Assembly: GCA_013697245.1 (NCBI GenBank)
Contig: JACCXH010000049.1
Span: 124,001 to 188,000 of the forward strand
Direction of reading: 5' to 3'
Length of the DNA: 64,000 bases
Origin: Bacteroidota bacterium
GTDB lineage: Bacteria > Bacteroidota > Bacteroidia > B-17B0 > Aurantibacillaceae
Shown here: positions 33,725 to 43,964 of the stretch, one piece after another
Layout: each line of letters starts with the position of its first letter
How positions within the stretch are numbered: the stretch's first letter is position 1
Position numbers and translations under genes: made by a program
Notes under the pieces: model-generated
What the model saw: only the letters and a program-made list of their open reading frames with translations
The model's database searches: none
Told to the model about the DNA's origin: nothing

Positions 33725-33791
33725 TTTAACCAAAAAGAAGCAAGACAACAGGAATCAGGACTGTCTTGCGTCTATTAGTCTTGAATCCTGA

Positions 33792-35459
<1,668 letters not shown>

Positions 35460-35505
35460 CAACGCTCCTGACTTTTTCTTTTCGAAAAAGATTAGAGATT
35501 TGTTA

Positions 35506-35595
35506 TCCTGAGCTCGCAGAAGGATCTGCTCTTAATTTTTTCTTTTTTAAAAAATTAAGAAATCACTTTTCCTAAGTAGCTTATCGAAGGATCTC
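35506..35595. repeat. Tandem CCTGAGC...GAAGGATCT-type repeat with hairpin
   Basis: Two related copies, TCCTGAGCTCGCAGAAGGAT (35506-35525) and CCTAAGTAGCTTATCGAAGG (35571-35590), flank an 11-base AT hairpin CTTAATTTTTT (35531-35541) / AAAAAATTAAG (35549-35559). They resemble the CCTTCGACAAGCTCAGG family at 43934-43955 and 63044-63096, here in inverse orientation. A 400-base region without a complete gene (35460-35860) is made of this repeat, the terminator and the fragment below. Confidence 0.55.
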
Positions 35596-35620
35596 TAAAT
35601 CAAAATTCAAAAAATAATTT

Positions 35621-35652
35621 AAAGCCTCTATTTTTAATAGGGGCTTTTTTTT
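35621..35652 (+). terminator. Intrinsic terminator of groESL transcript
   Basis: Stem AAGCCTCTAT / ATAGGGGCTT with one G-T pair and a TTTTTTTT tail, beginning 161 bases after the groEL stop. Confidence 0.82.
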
Positions 35653-35679
35653 ATCTTAAACTTATAGTTAGAGGTACAA

Positions 35680-35823
35680 ATGGAAAACACTATTTTTAAA
35701 CAAGTAAGCACAAGCAATTTTATTTGTAAATTAGAGTTAAAATTGCAGCAAGGCGTTTATTTTGTAATTATCGCTAATGACACTAATAATAAAACAACTA
35801 AAAAATTGGTTATTGCCAACTAA
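35680..35823 (+). pseudogene. Orphan T9SS C-terminal sorting-domain fragment
   Basis: A 47-codon open frame from ATG 35680 to TAA 35823 encodes a truncated T9SS sorting-domain tail: ENTIFKQVSTSN near the N-terminus and QQGVYFVIIANDTNNKTTKK then LVIAN at the end, close in pattern to the GVYFVKI...KLVIEK ends elsewhere in the window. It lacks the PNP motif and any signal peptide, so it cannot be exported alone. It most likely is a relic of a deleted T9SS gene. It overlaps the 5' extension of the next gene in another frame. Confidence 0.6.
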
Positions 35824-35860
35824 TAGTTCTTTAAATTCAAAAAGCAATAGGCATTTTTTA

Positions 35861-37084
35861 ATGCTTGTTGCTTTTTTGTTCTTTTTTTCAGGTAAAGCTC
35901 AAATCGCCAATTATGTGAATAATGGTGGCTTTGAAACACTTTTGACAAGTTCAGTAACAAGCGGTTTTGACGCGGTCAAATATTGGGGTCCCTTGGACAC
36001 CAATCAAACCGCTAGTTTCTTGTTTTCAGAAGTAAGTGGTACTGTTCCATACTGTAGTACCGGCTTTCAATTCCCAAGATCAGGTGGGAATTTTATATTG
36101 ACTCAATTTTTCTGCAACACTTGTGGAAGATTTTATCCAAGAAATCGCTTAAAACAGAATTTACAGGCAGGTAAAACATATTGCGCAAAATATTACGTGG
36201 TCAACACCAATAATAACCGGGTGGCTATTGATAAATTTGGGATGTGTTTTGGGGATAGCAGTATGGATACCATTACAAAATGTATGGGACAACTTACCTA
36301 TTTAAATCCTCAGGTTGAAAATACGACAGGAATTATTACTGATACGTTAAACTGGATACCAATTACAGGAACATTTGTAGCAACCGGCAATGAAAAATAC
36401 ATGGTAATTGGTAATTTTAGAAGTAATGCCGCAACAAACACTTTACAATTAAACACACCCTTATCAACCCAATCTGCCGATATTTATGTTGATGATGTAA
36501 GTGTTATTGATCTAAATCTTCCTGCATACGCCGGGCCTGATATTTATGGCATTCCAACAAATATGGTTTATTTAGGAAGGCCTCAGGATGTGGGTATTGA
36601 TGAAGCTTGTATATGGTATAAATTACCAAATACAACTACGGCTATTGATACGGCTGCAGGCATTACCGTTACGGTAGCAAGCGTTACCAATACGTACATG
36701 GTTAAACAGGACATTTGCGGCCTAATAAAATACGATACCGTTATTGTTTATGCAAGTGGTGTAGGTCTTGTCAATTCGAGCGCAGTCGATAATAGCTTAA
36801 AGATGTATCCAAATCCTGCTACTGATGGTTTAAATATTGAATGCGCAATTTTAAATAACGAAAACATACAATTTGAAATAGTAAATAGTTTGGGTCAGTT
36901 AGTAAGAGTAGAAGAAATTGTTTTTAAAAATAATGTTGTAATCATAAATACAAAAGAATTAAAAAACGGCGTTTACCGTCTAATACTTTCATCCCCGGGT
37001 ACTAGGGTTCTAAATAAAGATTCCTCGTTTGGTTGGAATGACAATTTGCAAAAATATAGCAAGCGTTTTGTTATTGCAAGGTAA
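35861..37084 (+). CDS. Secreted protein with atypical T9SS type A sorting domain
   Basis: A 407-residue exported protein. The start at 35861 gives signal peptide MLVAFLFFFSGKAQ; an upstream ATG at 35777 would include a region overlapping the sorting-domain fragment at 35680-35823 in another frame. The central part begins IANYVNNGGFETL and resembles carbohydrate-binding-like beta domains, unassigned. The sorting domain has MYPNPATDGLNIECAIL, FEIVNSLGQLV and NGVYRLILSS, then about 20 extra residues (SPGTRVLNKDSSFGWNDNLQ) before YSKRFVIAR. The extra stretch is unusual and reads like an in-frame insertion. The function is unknown. Confidence 0.8.
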   Translation: MLVAFLFFFSGKAQIANYVNNGGFETLLTSSVTSGFDAVKYWGPLDTNQTASFLFSEVSGTVPYCSTGFQFPRSGGNFILTQFFCNTCGRFYPRNRLKQNLQAGKTYCAKYYVVNTNNNRVAIDKFGMCFGDSSMDTITKCMGQLTYLNPQVENTTGIITDTLNWIPITGTFVATGNEKYMVIGNFRSNAATNTLQLNTPLSTQSADIYVDDVSVIDLNLPAYAGPDIYGIPTNMVYLGRPQDVGIDEACIWYKLPNTTTAIDTAAGITVTVASVTNTYMVKQDICGLIKYDTVIVYASGVGLVNSSAVDNSLKMYPNPATDGLNIECAILNNENIQFEIVNSLGQLVRVEEIVFKNNVVIINTKELKNGVYRLILSSPGTRVLNKDSSFGWNDNLQKYSKRFVIAR

Positions 37085-37186
37085 AAATTCCTTCACCCCC
37101 CTTCGGGTAATCCGTCCAGAGGCAGACACCATGAGTACTTATGCGAAAGCAAAAACAGGACAGCTTCATAAAATTTTGCGTTTAAA

Positions 37187-37230
37187 AATCTTATCTTTCA
37201 AAAGCGTTGGCTTTGTGTGAAGATAAGATT
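37187..37230. other. Long inverted repeat between convergent genes
   Basis: A perfect 11-base stem AATCTTATCTT (37187-37197) / AAGATAAGATT (37220-37230), with an inner AAAGC/GCTTT pairing in its 22-base loop, lies 100 bases after the T9SS gene stop and 38 bases before the GNAT stop. There is no T-run. It could be a bidirectional terminator or part of a small RNA. Confidence 0.55.
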
Positions 37231-37267
37231 GTAAATGAGTGGCGATTGCGAGGTAGTAAAAACTATT

Positions 37268-37681
37268 TTATGTTAAATATTTCATCACCACGTATTCTTC
37301 CGGAACAGCAAGTTCGCCACGGCAGTATTTTACTTTATCCTTTAACTCTAAAGGATATTCTTTTACAATTTTAAAGCCAAGGGGTTCAAAAAATTGTGGG
37401 ATGATGCAAACCAAATATAAAGGCTGTTGTGAGTTTTTTATAAGATCATTCGATAACAAATGTCCAATGCCTTTTAAACGCTCTTTCTCTACAACGCCCA
37501 GTGAACAAAGCTCATCGCAGCCTTTATGCTTTCTTATTCTCCCAAAAGCCAAAACCTCATTCTTAAGACTCTTTGCAATTAAGAACTGCTCTTCTTGCAG
37601 GTCGCGGTTATCTAATTCAAACTTCGAGATATGATCCTTTATAAAATCAAAATCAGTAGTGTTGGGCTTTGAAATGGTCAT
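37268..37681 (-). CDS. GNAT family N-acetyltransferase-like protein
   Basis: A 137-residue protein. The pattern FLIAKSLKNEVLAFGRIRKH, then CDELCSLGVVEKERLKGIGH and LLSNDLIKNSQQPLYLVCII follows the GNAT fold, with V-x-E-R-L-K-G-I-G-H as acetyl-CoA loop (Q/RxxGxG/A-like). Expected to acetylate an amine from acetyl-CoA; substrate unknown. Length is short but complete for GNAT. Its promoter is at 37694-37723. Confidence 0.78.
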   Translation of the reverse strand: MTISKPNTTDFDFIKDHISKFELDNRDLQEEQFLIAKSLKNEVLAFGRIRKHKGCDELCSLGVVEKERLKGIGHLLSNDLIKNSQQPLYLVCIIPQFFEPLGFKIVKEYPLELKDKVKYCRGELAVPEEYVVMKYLT

Positions 37682-37693
37682 GATTTAATGATA

Positions 37694-37723
37694 TAAAAAT
37701 ACAAATACTGCACAATTAGCAAT
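37694..37723 (-). promoter_or_regulatory. Promoter of the GNAT gene
   Basis: Minus strand: ATTG (37723-37720), 18-base spacer ending GTATTTG, TATTTTTA (37701-37694), 13 bases from the ATG at 37681. A looser relative of the promoter at 4124-4154. Confidence 0.45.
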
Positions 37724-37759
37724 GCTATTTTTTGCTTTTTAGTATATTTAATAAAAATT

Positions 37760-37873
37760 ATGAAGGCCAGTTTATCCTTATGCTTATCCGTTTTGTGCAT
37801 GTGCTTACTTTTTTCCTGTGGAAAGAACGAAGAAGATATGCGTAAGAAAGAACAGAAAAAAATGCAGGAATAA
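37760..37873 (+). CDS. Short lipoprotein, or N-terminus of a stop-split gene
   Basis: A 37-residue open frame with a lipoprotein signal (MKASLSLCLSVLCMCLLFSC, lipidated Cys at about 20) and a charged tail (NEEDMRKKEQKKMQE). It ends with TAA at 37871-37873 and the frame continues open at once into the 37874-39037 gene, whose first codon is TTG. A single C-to-T change (CAA to TAA) would account for the split; a genuine standalone small lipoprotein is the alternative. Confidence 0.5.
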   Translation: MKASLSLCLSVLCMCLLFSCGKNEEDMRKKEQKKMQE

Positions 37874-39037
37874 TTGAATAACCCGAAAATTCAATTGTAC
37901 AAATCCATGAAAATAGCCCTGCGTTCTACTGCAACAGTTGGTAAAAACCCTGAGCTGGATAGCGCCAGGAAAAGTATGTTCCGCCTTGTAGGAAGTGTTT
38001 TAAGTTCGGGTAACCCTTTACTTAATAATACCGGGGCGGTAGAGATCCACCCACTTGAATTGGTTGCCCTTGCAAAAGAAGTGTACGATACCAAAGAAGT
38101 ACTTTTAAAAACAGATGAAGATTCGTTGCCGACACTTTTGGCAAATATCTTTTATGTATTTACCAATTCAACACTAATACATTCCACTTATTTTCCTATG
38201 GCTTACAATAATAATCATGAGCATATATTGCTTTCATTATTATGGCAAACAACTCCCTCAGCACCAAAGGATTTTGCTTTGTATGAAGTTTATAAGTCCG
38301 ACGAAAAAGATATTCAGGATATTAGCCTGCGATTGGTATACCATTTAACCAAATCGTTTGTACTTTTTGAGAACGCGTATTATTACCATTCGTTTGATAA
38401 ATGCAATGAGTACTTAAGTTATATGGAAAAGAATAAAAAATTAATTTCAGAAACCCCGGTCATTAATTTAAAAGATGGTTTTGTTGCCAGCGAACAAAGT
38501 TATTATCAATTACATGGTATGGGTCTTATTATTCGCGCATTGGATGAACAAAAAATGAAAAAAGAAAAAGAAGCGCTGGATGATATGGAACTTTTTTTAG
38601 ATGATGCACAAAAAGGAGGATTAGACAACGAACTTACCTGGCTGGTAAGCGCTTATGTTAACATTAACAAAGAAGAATATGAAAAAGCAATTCCTGCTTT
38701 AATAAAATTAGAGAAAAGCGATAAAATAAGCGGGCCGGAAAAACAAGCTATCACAGAATTGCTGAGTTACATTAAAACAAGAAAAAAAGGCAGTGCGTTA
38801 AACATGTTCAGTGATAAACTGGCCTTTGGAAAAATAACTTTTCATTTAGTGATGGATAGATTAAAAAACGCCAAACAATTAACCGATCTTGAAAAAAGCA
38901 AGGAAGGCAAAAAACTGGTGGAAGTTCAAAAAGAGATGAATGATAAAACGCAATACTTTGACAGCGCTAAAAATAATTTAAATGCAGATAGTTTAAGTAA
39001 CAAAGCAAAGAACTTACTTCAAGATGTTTTTAAATAA
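37874..39037 (+). CDS. Conserved hypothetical, TPR-like helical protein (possibly continuation of 37760)
   Basis: A 387-residue alpha-helical protein. Starts could be TTG 37874 or ATG 37907 (MKIALRSTATVGKNPELDSA). It carries long helices (for example EKAIPALIKLEKSDKISGPE, TPR-like) and no signal peptide of its own. If the TAA at 37871 were suppressed, the lipoprotein signal of 37760 would join it, giving a ~425-residue lipoprotein. The helices of 37760 and this gene read as one continuous amphipathic segment. Function unknown; a Phe-Lys end, near a CACTAAG repeat. Confidence 0.7.
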   Translation: MNNPKIQLYKSMKIALRSTATVGKNPELDSARKSMFRLVGSVLSSGNPLLNNTGAVEIHPLELVALAKEVYDTKEVLLKTDEDSLPTLLANIFYVFTNSTLIHSTYFPMAYNNNHEHILLSLLWQTTPSAPKDFALYEVYKSDEKDIQDISLRLVYHLTKSFVLFENAYYYHSFDKCNEYLSYMEKNKKLISETPVINLKDGFVASEQSYYQLHGMGLIIRALDEQKMKKEKEALDDMELFLDDAQKGGLDNELTWLVSAYVNINKEEYEKAIPALIKLEKSDKISGPEKQAITELLSYIKTRKKGSALNMFSDKLAFGKITFHLVMDRLKNAKQLTDLEKSKEGKKLVEVQKEMNDKTQYFDSAKNNLNADSLSNKAKNLLQDVFK

Positions 39038-39046
39038 AGTTATATT

Positions 39047-39163
39047 TACCACTAAGGCACTAAGAACACAAAGTTTTTATTAATTGTGTTACATGAAAAC
39101 AAATTAAAATTTGAGCGTTCTGTCTTAGTGAATCTCAGTGCCCTTTGTGTCTTAGTGGTTAAA
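39047..39163. repeat. CACTAAGGCACTAAG-type inverted repeat
   Basis: Left arm ACCACTAAGGCACTAAGAAC (39048-39067) with CACAAAG; right arm CCTTTGTGTCTTAGTGGTT (39142-39160) preceded by TCTTAGTGAATCTCAGTGCC (39123-39142). The arms are complementary with internal repetition of CTTAGTG. It lies between convergent stops at 39037 and 39167, and resembles a widespread dispersed bacterial intergenic repeat. Confidence 0.65.
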
Positions 39164-39166
39164 AAT

Positions 39167-40420
39167 TTAAGAGTTTTCATCTTTTTTCGAAGCCATATCT
39201 TTTAAAAGACTTTTTGAGAAGAAAAAGATAACAATAGTTCCAATACCTAAACACAGCCATAAAAATTGCCTGGTTTCAAAGAAGGATTTGTGTTTTTCTT
39301 CTACACCCGTAGTTGATTTTGGTACCTGCTTAATAAAACCAATGCTTGCTTCCGGCAATAATTGTGGAATGCTGGACACAAAATTACTTAGGTCGTACTC
39401 CGGCACTTTTAAAGTTGTATTTCCAAAGCGTAAATGATATTTGTTATTGGCATTAAGGTCGCAAATAATATAGCTGGCTAATTGTTTACAGCTAATACTT
39501 TCAATTTCTAAAGGTGGGTTATCTTTATTTTCAATTTCAATAAAGATCTCTTTTTCATTTAAATGCGGTACATCAAAAAACAAAACCGCATCAGAACTTA
39601 AATTAAATTCAACTAAAAGTTCGCGGTATTTTTCGGTCTTGTTGTGTTTTAATTGTCTTTCGCGATTAGTATAGATTGCTGCCTGGCGCATGTACAAACG
39701 TGGGCTCTTGATCCTGAAATCAATTCGGTCTACTTCCTGGTTGTTTGAGAAAGATAATTGGATAATGGTCTTTTTATTTATCTTATCTTCTGTAATTGCC
39801 TTTGTAAACACTACTTCATTATGCTTACCGGCAATAACCGAGTTTCTGAACCAACCGGCCGAGTTGATTTTTAAAGGTTGCGCATGCCAGTCATCTACCA
39901 ATAATCTAAAATAGCTGTAATTGTTCATTGGAAAATAAATACACTTGTAAGTATTAGTATATGAATCGTTATAAGCCAAACTTAATTCTTGTTGTGCGCT
40001 AACACTGTACCATTGTTTCATGTCTTCGCTACCTTCAATCTCACAATATTTATAAGCGTCAGAATTATTGATGTTAAACGCAATGTTGCTTATTTTATCT
40101 TTATTCGGATTATGAATAATGATTTCTGAATAGGTACTAAAATGTTTTTGCGAAACAATAGTGTATTCAATAAAATCGGATTTTGATTTTAATAAAGGCT
40201 CGCTTAGAACAACATAAGGCACTTCTTGCTTTGCGGAATCGTGAATGCGTGTATCATGCAGGTCGGAGGTCATATATTGTTTTATATCCGGGTTAAGCGG
40301 AATCTTATAAAGCCCGTTTGCTTTCACATTCTGTATTGCAGCCTGGTGAGAATATACCTGCGCATTTATTTTGCAAATGCCGCCGGCAACTAAAATTAAA
40401 ATATAAAATATGTTTTTCAT
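39167..40420 (-). CDS. DUF3999 family exported membrane protein
   Basis: A 417-residue protein. Signal peptide (MKNIFYILILVAGGICKINA), a ~350-residue periplasmic beta-rich region (EIIIHNPNKDKISNIAFNIN, YSYFRLLVDDWHAQPLKINS) and a C-terminal transmembrane helix (FLWLCLGIGTIVIFFFSKSL). This matches DUF3999, a family usually encoded beside DUF2339, as here (40441-42957; gap 20 bases). The two genes are cotranscribed, with DUF2339 first. Known biology is scarce; the pair is taken to act as one envelope module. Confidence 0.85.
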   Translation of the reverse strand: MKNIFYILILVAGGICKINAQVYSHQAAIQNVKANGLYKIPLNPDIKQYMTSDLHDTRIHDSAKQEVPYVVLSEPLLKSKSDFIEYTIVSQKHFSTYSEIIIHNPNKDKISNIAFNINNSDAYKYCEIEGSEDMKQWYSVSAQQELSLAYNDSYTNTYKCIYFPMNNYSYFRLLVDDWHAQPLKINSAGWFRNSVIAGKHNEVVFTKAITEDKINKKTIIQLSFSNNQEVDRIDFRIKSPRLYMRQAAIYTNRERQLKHNKTEKYRELLVEFNLSSDAVLFFDVPHLNEKEIFIEIENKDNPPLEIESISCKQLASYIICDLNANNKYHLRFGNTTLKVPEYDLSNFVSSIPQLLPEASIGFIKQVPKSTTGVEEKHKSFFETRQFLWLCLGIGTIVIFFFSKSLLKDMASKKDENS

Positions 40421-40440
40421 GTTTTTTGTATTAAGAAAAC

Positions 40441-42957
40441 TTACTCTTGTTTGGTTTCAATGTCCGACGCGTCTTTGGCTGGTTCTATAGTTTTATCCTT
40501 ACCATCATCCAGCAACAAAGCTTTTATTTTTTGATACATAAATGATATGATCAATAACACAACACCCAGGATAATAAAAGCGATTATTTTTCCTGCCTCT
40601 GAGGCATCTTTTATATCGTAGGTAAATAATTTTAATAATGTAATCGCAATTAATACAAGCGACATAACCCTGAAGGTTTTGTTATATTTTTTCATGCCTA
40701 TGTACAAGAACACAAAAGCCAACAAACCCCATAGTATTGGGAAACCGATCTTAATAACATGTGTTTCAATATTACCATACTCTGTTATTTTATTGACGTA
40801 TTCATAATCGTTCACATAAAACACGTTGATCAAATTTAATTTTAAAACATGTAGCATTAATTCGGCACAAGATAAATAAACAATAGCCGTTGAAAGTAAA
40901 ATGGTATTTAAAACCTTTGTTTCGCGAATAAACGCATCTTTACGGTGAATAGCATTGTACATTCTTACAAGTATAAATATGACAGAGGCAATTGAAACAT
41001 AATGAAAGATAAAAGCCACCTGGTTTGTTTGGGTTGTAAGCACAGATTCTTCGAATTGTATAATAGGTAGCCACGAAAAGCCAACAAAGAATACCGCAAG
41101 ACTTATGAAGTTTAAGATGTACAAAGTAATTTGCGTAGGTTTATTTTGAAGTTTAATGCCGGCAATATTTAATGCTACCATAAATAATAAATGATAAACC
41201 TGTATTAAGATGGCAACGGTTATGTTATCGTCAAACCACGAATTTACCTGGTATATAACCTCTAACAAGCCGGTTAAATAGAGTAGGGCAACAAAACCTA
41301 TTTTTAATACCCTGGCATAATTTTGCGGATTAAAAGGAATAGTAAGATATCTGAACGTTTCGTTTTCTTTTCTTAATAATAATGCTACTCCTAATAAGGA
41401 TAATGAAGAAACAATACCGGTAATGAATGCTTTGTTCAATAAGATCTTTATAGAATCTTCGTTGTATGTGCCATAAACATTTACCCAATCCATAAATAAA
41501 CTGATACACATTAAAAAAGTAATGATCACAGAAGCAAACCTGAACAGAATAATTTGTGATTTTTGTGCCAGCCAGATCAGCAATACAGCTTCCAGTGCCC
41601 AGAACAAGGTAATGTAATTGCCATGTAATTGTATTGGCGCGGCAATAGTTATAAATGTTAAGGTAAGACCGATCATTAAATACACCAACTTAACATCTGC
41701 TTTAAATTTCTTATAAAGTAAGAACGAACAGATCAAATTAAATCCTGCCAGTAACACCGCAAAAATTCCTTTTAGTTCAGGGTGATAATATCCCAGGATT
41801 TGCATGCCTGCGCCAAAGAACAAGAACGTATTACTTATTAAAATAGAGAGCTCCATGGCCCCGAATTTTCTTTTTTCTTTAATATTATTAATGATGTTCA
41901 TTAATACGAACACGACATAAAATATTGCTGCAAATATTATTGCTCCTTTATAAGGTGCATTTTCCTGGCCAATAACTTTTGACTGTAACCAGCCAAAATA
42001 AAGGATCATGGTAAAGCAATAAGCCATGATGTTGATAAGGTTCCACTTGCGCATGTAGGCGAGTATTAACATGCCTATATCTAAAATTAAAATATAGGTA
42101 AATAACACTTGATAATTGCCTTGCCCTGTGCTTACCATGAACGGTGTTGCAAAACCACCTATAATGGATAATGCGGCTAGTTCTATACGATCGTAAACAA
42201 TAGATATAAAGACACTAAATGCGGTTATTAAAAGCATGATAATAAAAGCAGTAGTCTGATCAAAAATATGGTATTGGTGAAACGCAATGCCAACTGTAAA
42301 GTAAAAAATAGAAATACCGCCGGCAACAAGCACAGAACTAAATGCTTTGAAGTTTTTACGTAAACGGTGCGCAAAACCCAATACAATACCGCCACATAAG
42401 ATGCCAATTCCAACACGGGCAATTTCGTTGATCCATTCTTTATCAATAGCATATTTAACAAAAAAGGCAACACCAATAACTAAAATGGCTATACCAATTT
42501 TACTCACAATATTCTCGCCAATAAATTTCTCAAGATCGGGGTTATTCTTTCTAAATTTAGAATACCAGCTTTCTGTTGGCGCAAGCACTTTTACAGGTTG
42601 TTTTTGAGGTTGGTTAACCTCTACTTTAATTGGTTCGGTTTTATCAACTACTTCTTTTTCAACTTCTTTTATCGGCGGTGGGATCTCGTCTTTTATAATA
42701 ATAACAGGTTCTTCAACAATTTTAGGAGCAACAATTGCAGGTTTAACAGGAGGAACTACTTTTTCAGGATCTTCCTTAACCGTTTCGGTTTGGGTTGTAG
42801 TTTGTGAGATTGTTTTAGGAGCCTGGCTAAATTTAACGGCCTTTAAATAATTCTCAATATTGGAAAGTCTTTCTTCGGTTTTTTTAAGTTTAGAATTTTT
42901 TGTCAGGTGAAAAATAAAAAGCAATACTATTATTACCAACAATAAAGAAATTTCCAT
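40441..42957 (-). CDS. DUF2339 family multi-pass membrane protein
   Basis: An 838-residue membrane protein. Short TM at residues ~4-14, coiled coil (LKKTEERLSNIENYLKAVKF), a Pro/Val/Glu-rich linker (PPVKPAIVAPKIVEEPVII), then the DUF2339 core beginning with FIGENIVSKIGIAILVIGVA and ~20 further hydrophobic segments to the end. Family members carry such a periplasmic linker followed by many TM helices. Partner is DUF3999 next door. The 158 bases upstream hold no clear promoter. Function not established; envelope transport or modification is a guess. Confidence 0.87.
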   Translation of the reverse strand: MEISLLLVIIVLLFIFHLTKNSKLKKTEERLSNIENYLKAVKFSQAPKTISQTTTQTETVKEDPEKVVPPVKPAIVAPKIVEEPVIIIKDEIPPPIKEVEKEVVDKTEPIKVEVNQPQKQPVKVLAPTESWYSKFRKNNPDLEKFIGENIVSKIGIAILVIGVAFFVKYAIDKEWINEIARVGIGILCGGIVLGFAHRLRKNFKAFSSVLVAGGISIFYFTVGIAFHQYHIFDQTTAFIIMLLITAFSVFISIVYDRIELAALSIIGGFATPFMVSTGQGNYQVLFTYILILDIGMLILAYMRKWNLINIMAYCFTMILYFGWLQSKVIGQENAPYKGAIIFAAIFYVVFVLMNIINNIKEKRKFGAMELSILISNTFLFFGAGMQILGYYHPELKGIFAVLLAGFNLICSFLLYKKFKADVKLVYLMIGLTLTFITIAAPIQLHGNYITLFWALEAVLLIWLAQKSQIILFRFASVIITFLMCISLFMDWVNVYGTYNEDSIKILLNKAFITGIVSSLSLLGVALLLRKENETFRYLTIPFNPQNYARVLKIGFVALLYLTGLLEVIYQVNSWFDDNITVAILIQVYHLLFMVALNIAGIKLQNKPTQITLYILNFISLAVFFVGFSWLPIIQFEESVLTTQTNQVAFIFHYVSIASVIFILVRMYNAIHRKDAFIRETKVLNTILLSTAIVYLSCAELMLHVLKLNLINVFYVNDYEYVNKITEYGNIETHVIKIGFPILWGLLAFVFLYIGMKKYNKTFRVMSLVLIAITLLKLFTYDIKDASEAGKIIAFIILGVVLLIISFMYQKIKALLLDDGKDKTIEPAKDASDIETKQE

Positions 42958-43115
42958 AGGATTAAATTTGGGTATGATAAAGATACAATAATCGGTAAAA
43001 TAGCAACTATAAACTTAGCGAAAGCACAATCTTTTAGCACGTAAAAAAAGATAAAACCCTTATTGATAATGGCATTGCATGAATACCGTAAAGAATATTA
43101 AAATAAGTTAATAGG

Positions 43116-43913
43116 CTATTTTACGGGAGTAATAAGGCCTTTATTTACTCTTTGAACAATAGTAGTGGCAATTTTTGAAAAGTGCTTATCAATGATTTTT
43201 TTTGGATTGTTTAAGTTAGCGGCAAACTCTTCTTCGGCAATACCTGAGTTAATTTCTTTTGCATCAAAGGTATAAACGGTATAATGCACAATTATCTTCC
43301 TGTTGCCATTTCCTTCGCCTAATTCTGCAGGACCTTTAGATCCGCTTGCTTTAATATCCAGTTGATTGATAAAAACAAAAAGATCGGTCTTGTATTTACC
43401 ATATAGTATTGGAACAACTTTTGCGTTGGTAATTTTCGCATTCATAAAACGCGCATCCGAATTACTTTCAACATTCAATTGGCCTTTTTCTATTTTCTTT
43501 TGATCCTTTTCTTTTTTTGGTGGCTGATAATTTTCCTGGTCGGGCACCTTTTGAAATTCATAAGTTAGGTATTGGTAAATACCATCAAGGTCTTTTTTAT
43601 ACTTGGCAGTATCTTCCATAAGATCTACCACATTAAATTTATTTGTTTTAAAAGCTTTATATAGTTGCTCGTTCAAACCATCCCTGAATTTGTATTTAAT
43701 TTCTTTGGCTGTTAGTTTTGTTTCGGCATTTATACTTTGGTCTATCTCGCCCATGTATAAACGTGACTCGAAAGGAATAAGCATTACTTTATGAGCAGCA
43801 GCGGTTTCGTGTTCTGTTTTATTTCCACCTTTTACAGTAGAGTTTTGCCCAATAAAATGTAAGGTTGTAAGATTTAAAAATAAAAAGAAGATAATATTTT
43901 TTAACTTCATCAT
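43116..43913 (-). CDS. Conserved exported protein, unknown function
   Basis: A 265-residue protein with signal peptide (MKLKNIIFFLFLNLTTLHFI). The mature part begins HKVMLIPFESRLYMGEIDQS, a pattern seen in some Bacteroidota exported proteins of unknown role, then helical (KYKFRDGLNEQLYKAFKTNK) and beta portions (LYGKYKTDLFVFINQLDIKA). Ends FSKIATTIVQRVNKG. A second ATG one codon later gives an equally good signal. I do not recognise a catalytic motif. It follows rseP (stop 43965) on the same strand with a 51-base gap containing a repeat copy. Confidence 0.7.
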   Translation of the reverse strand: MMKLKNIIFFLFLNLTTLHFIGQNSTVKGGNKTEHETAAAHKVMLIPFESRLYMGEIDQSINAETKLTAKEIKYKFRDGLNEQLYKAFKTNKFNVVDLMEDTAKYKKDLDGIYQYLTYEFQKVPDQENYQPPKKEKDQKKIEKGQLNVESNSDARFMNAKITNAKVVPILYGKYKTDLFVFINQLDIKASGSKGPAELGEGNGNRKIIVHYTVYTFDAKEINSGIAEEEFAANLNNPKKIIDKHFSKIATTIVQRVNKGLITPVK

Positions 43914-43933
43914 ATTATATAAAAGTTATATCG

Positions 43934-43955
43934 CCCTTCGACAAGCTCAGCGTGA
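43934..43955. repeat. CCTTCGACAAGCTCAG repeat copy
   Basis: CCCTTCGACAAGCTCAGCG (43934-43952) is a copy of the short dispersed repeat also seen at 35506-35595 and 63044-63096, between the rseP stop (43965) and the 43116-43913 gene. Confidence 0.55.
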
Positions 43956-43964
43956 AAGTAATTA

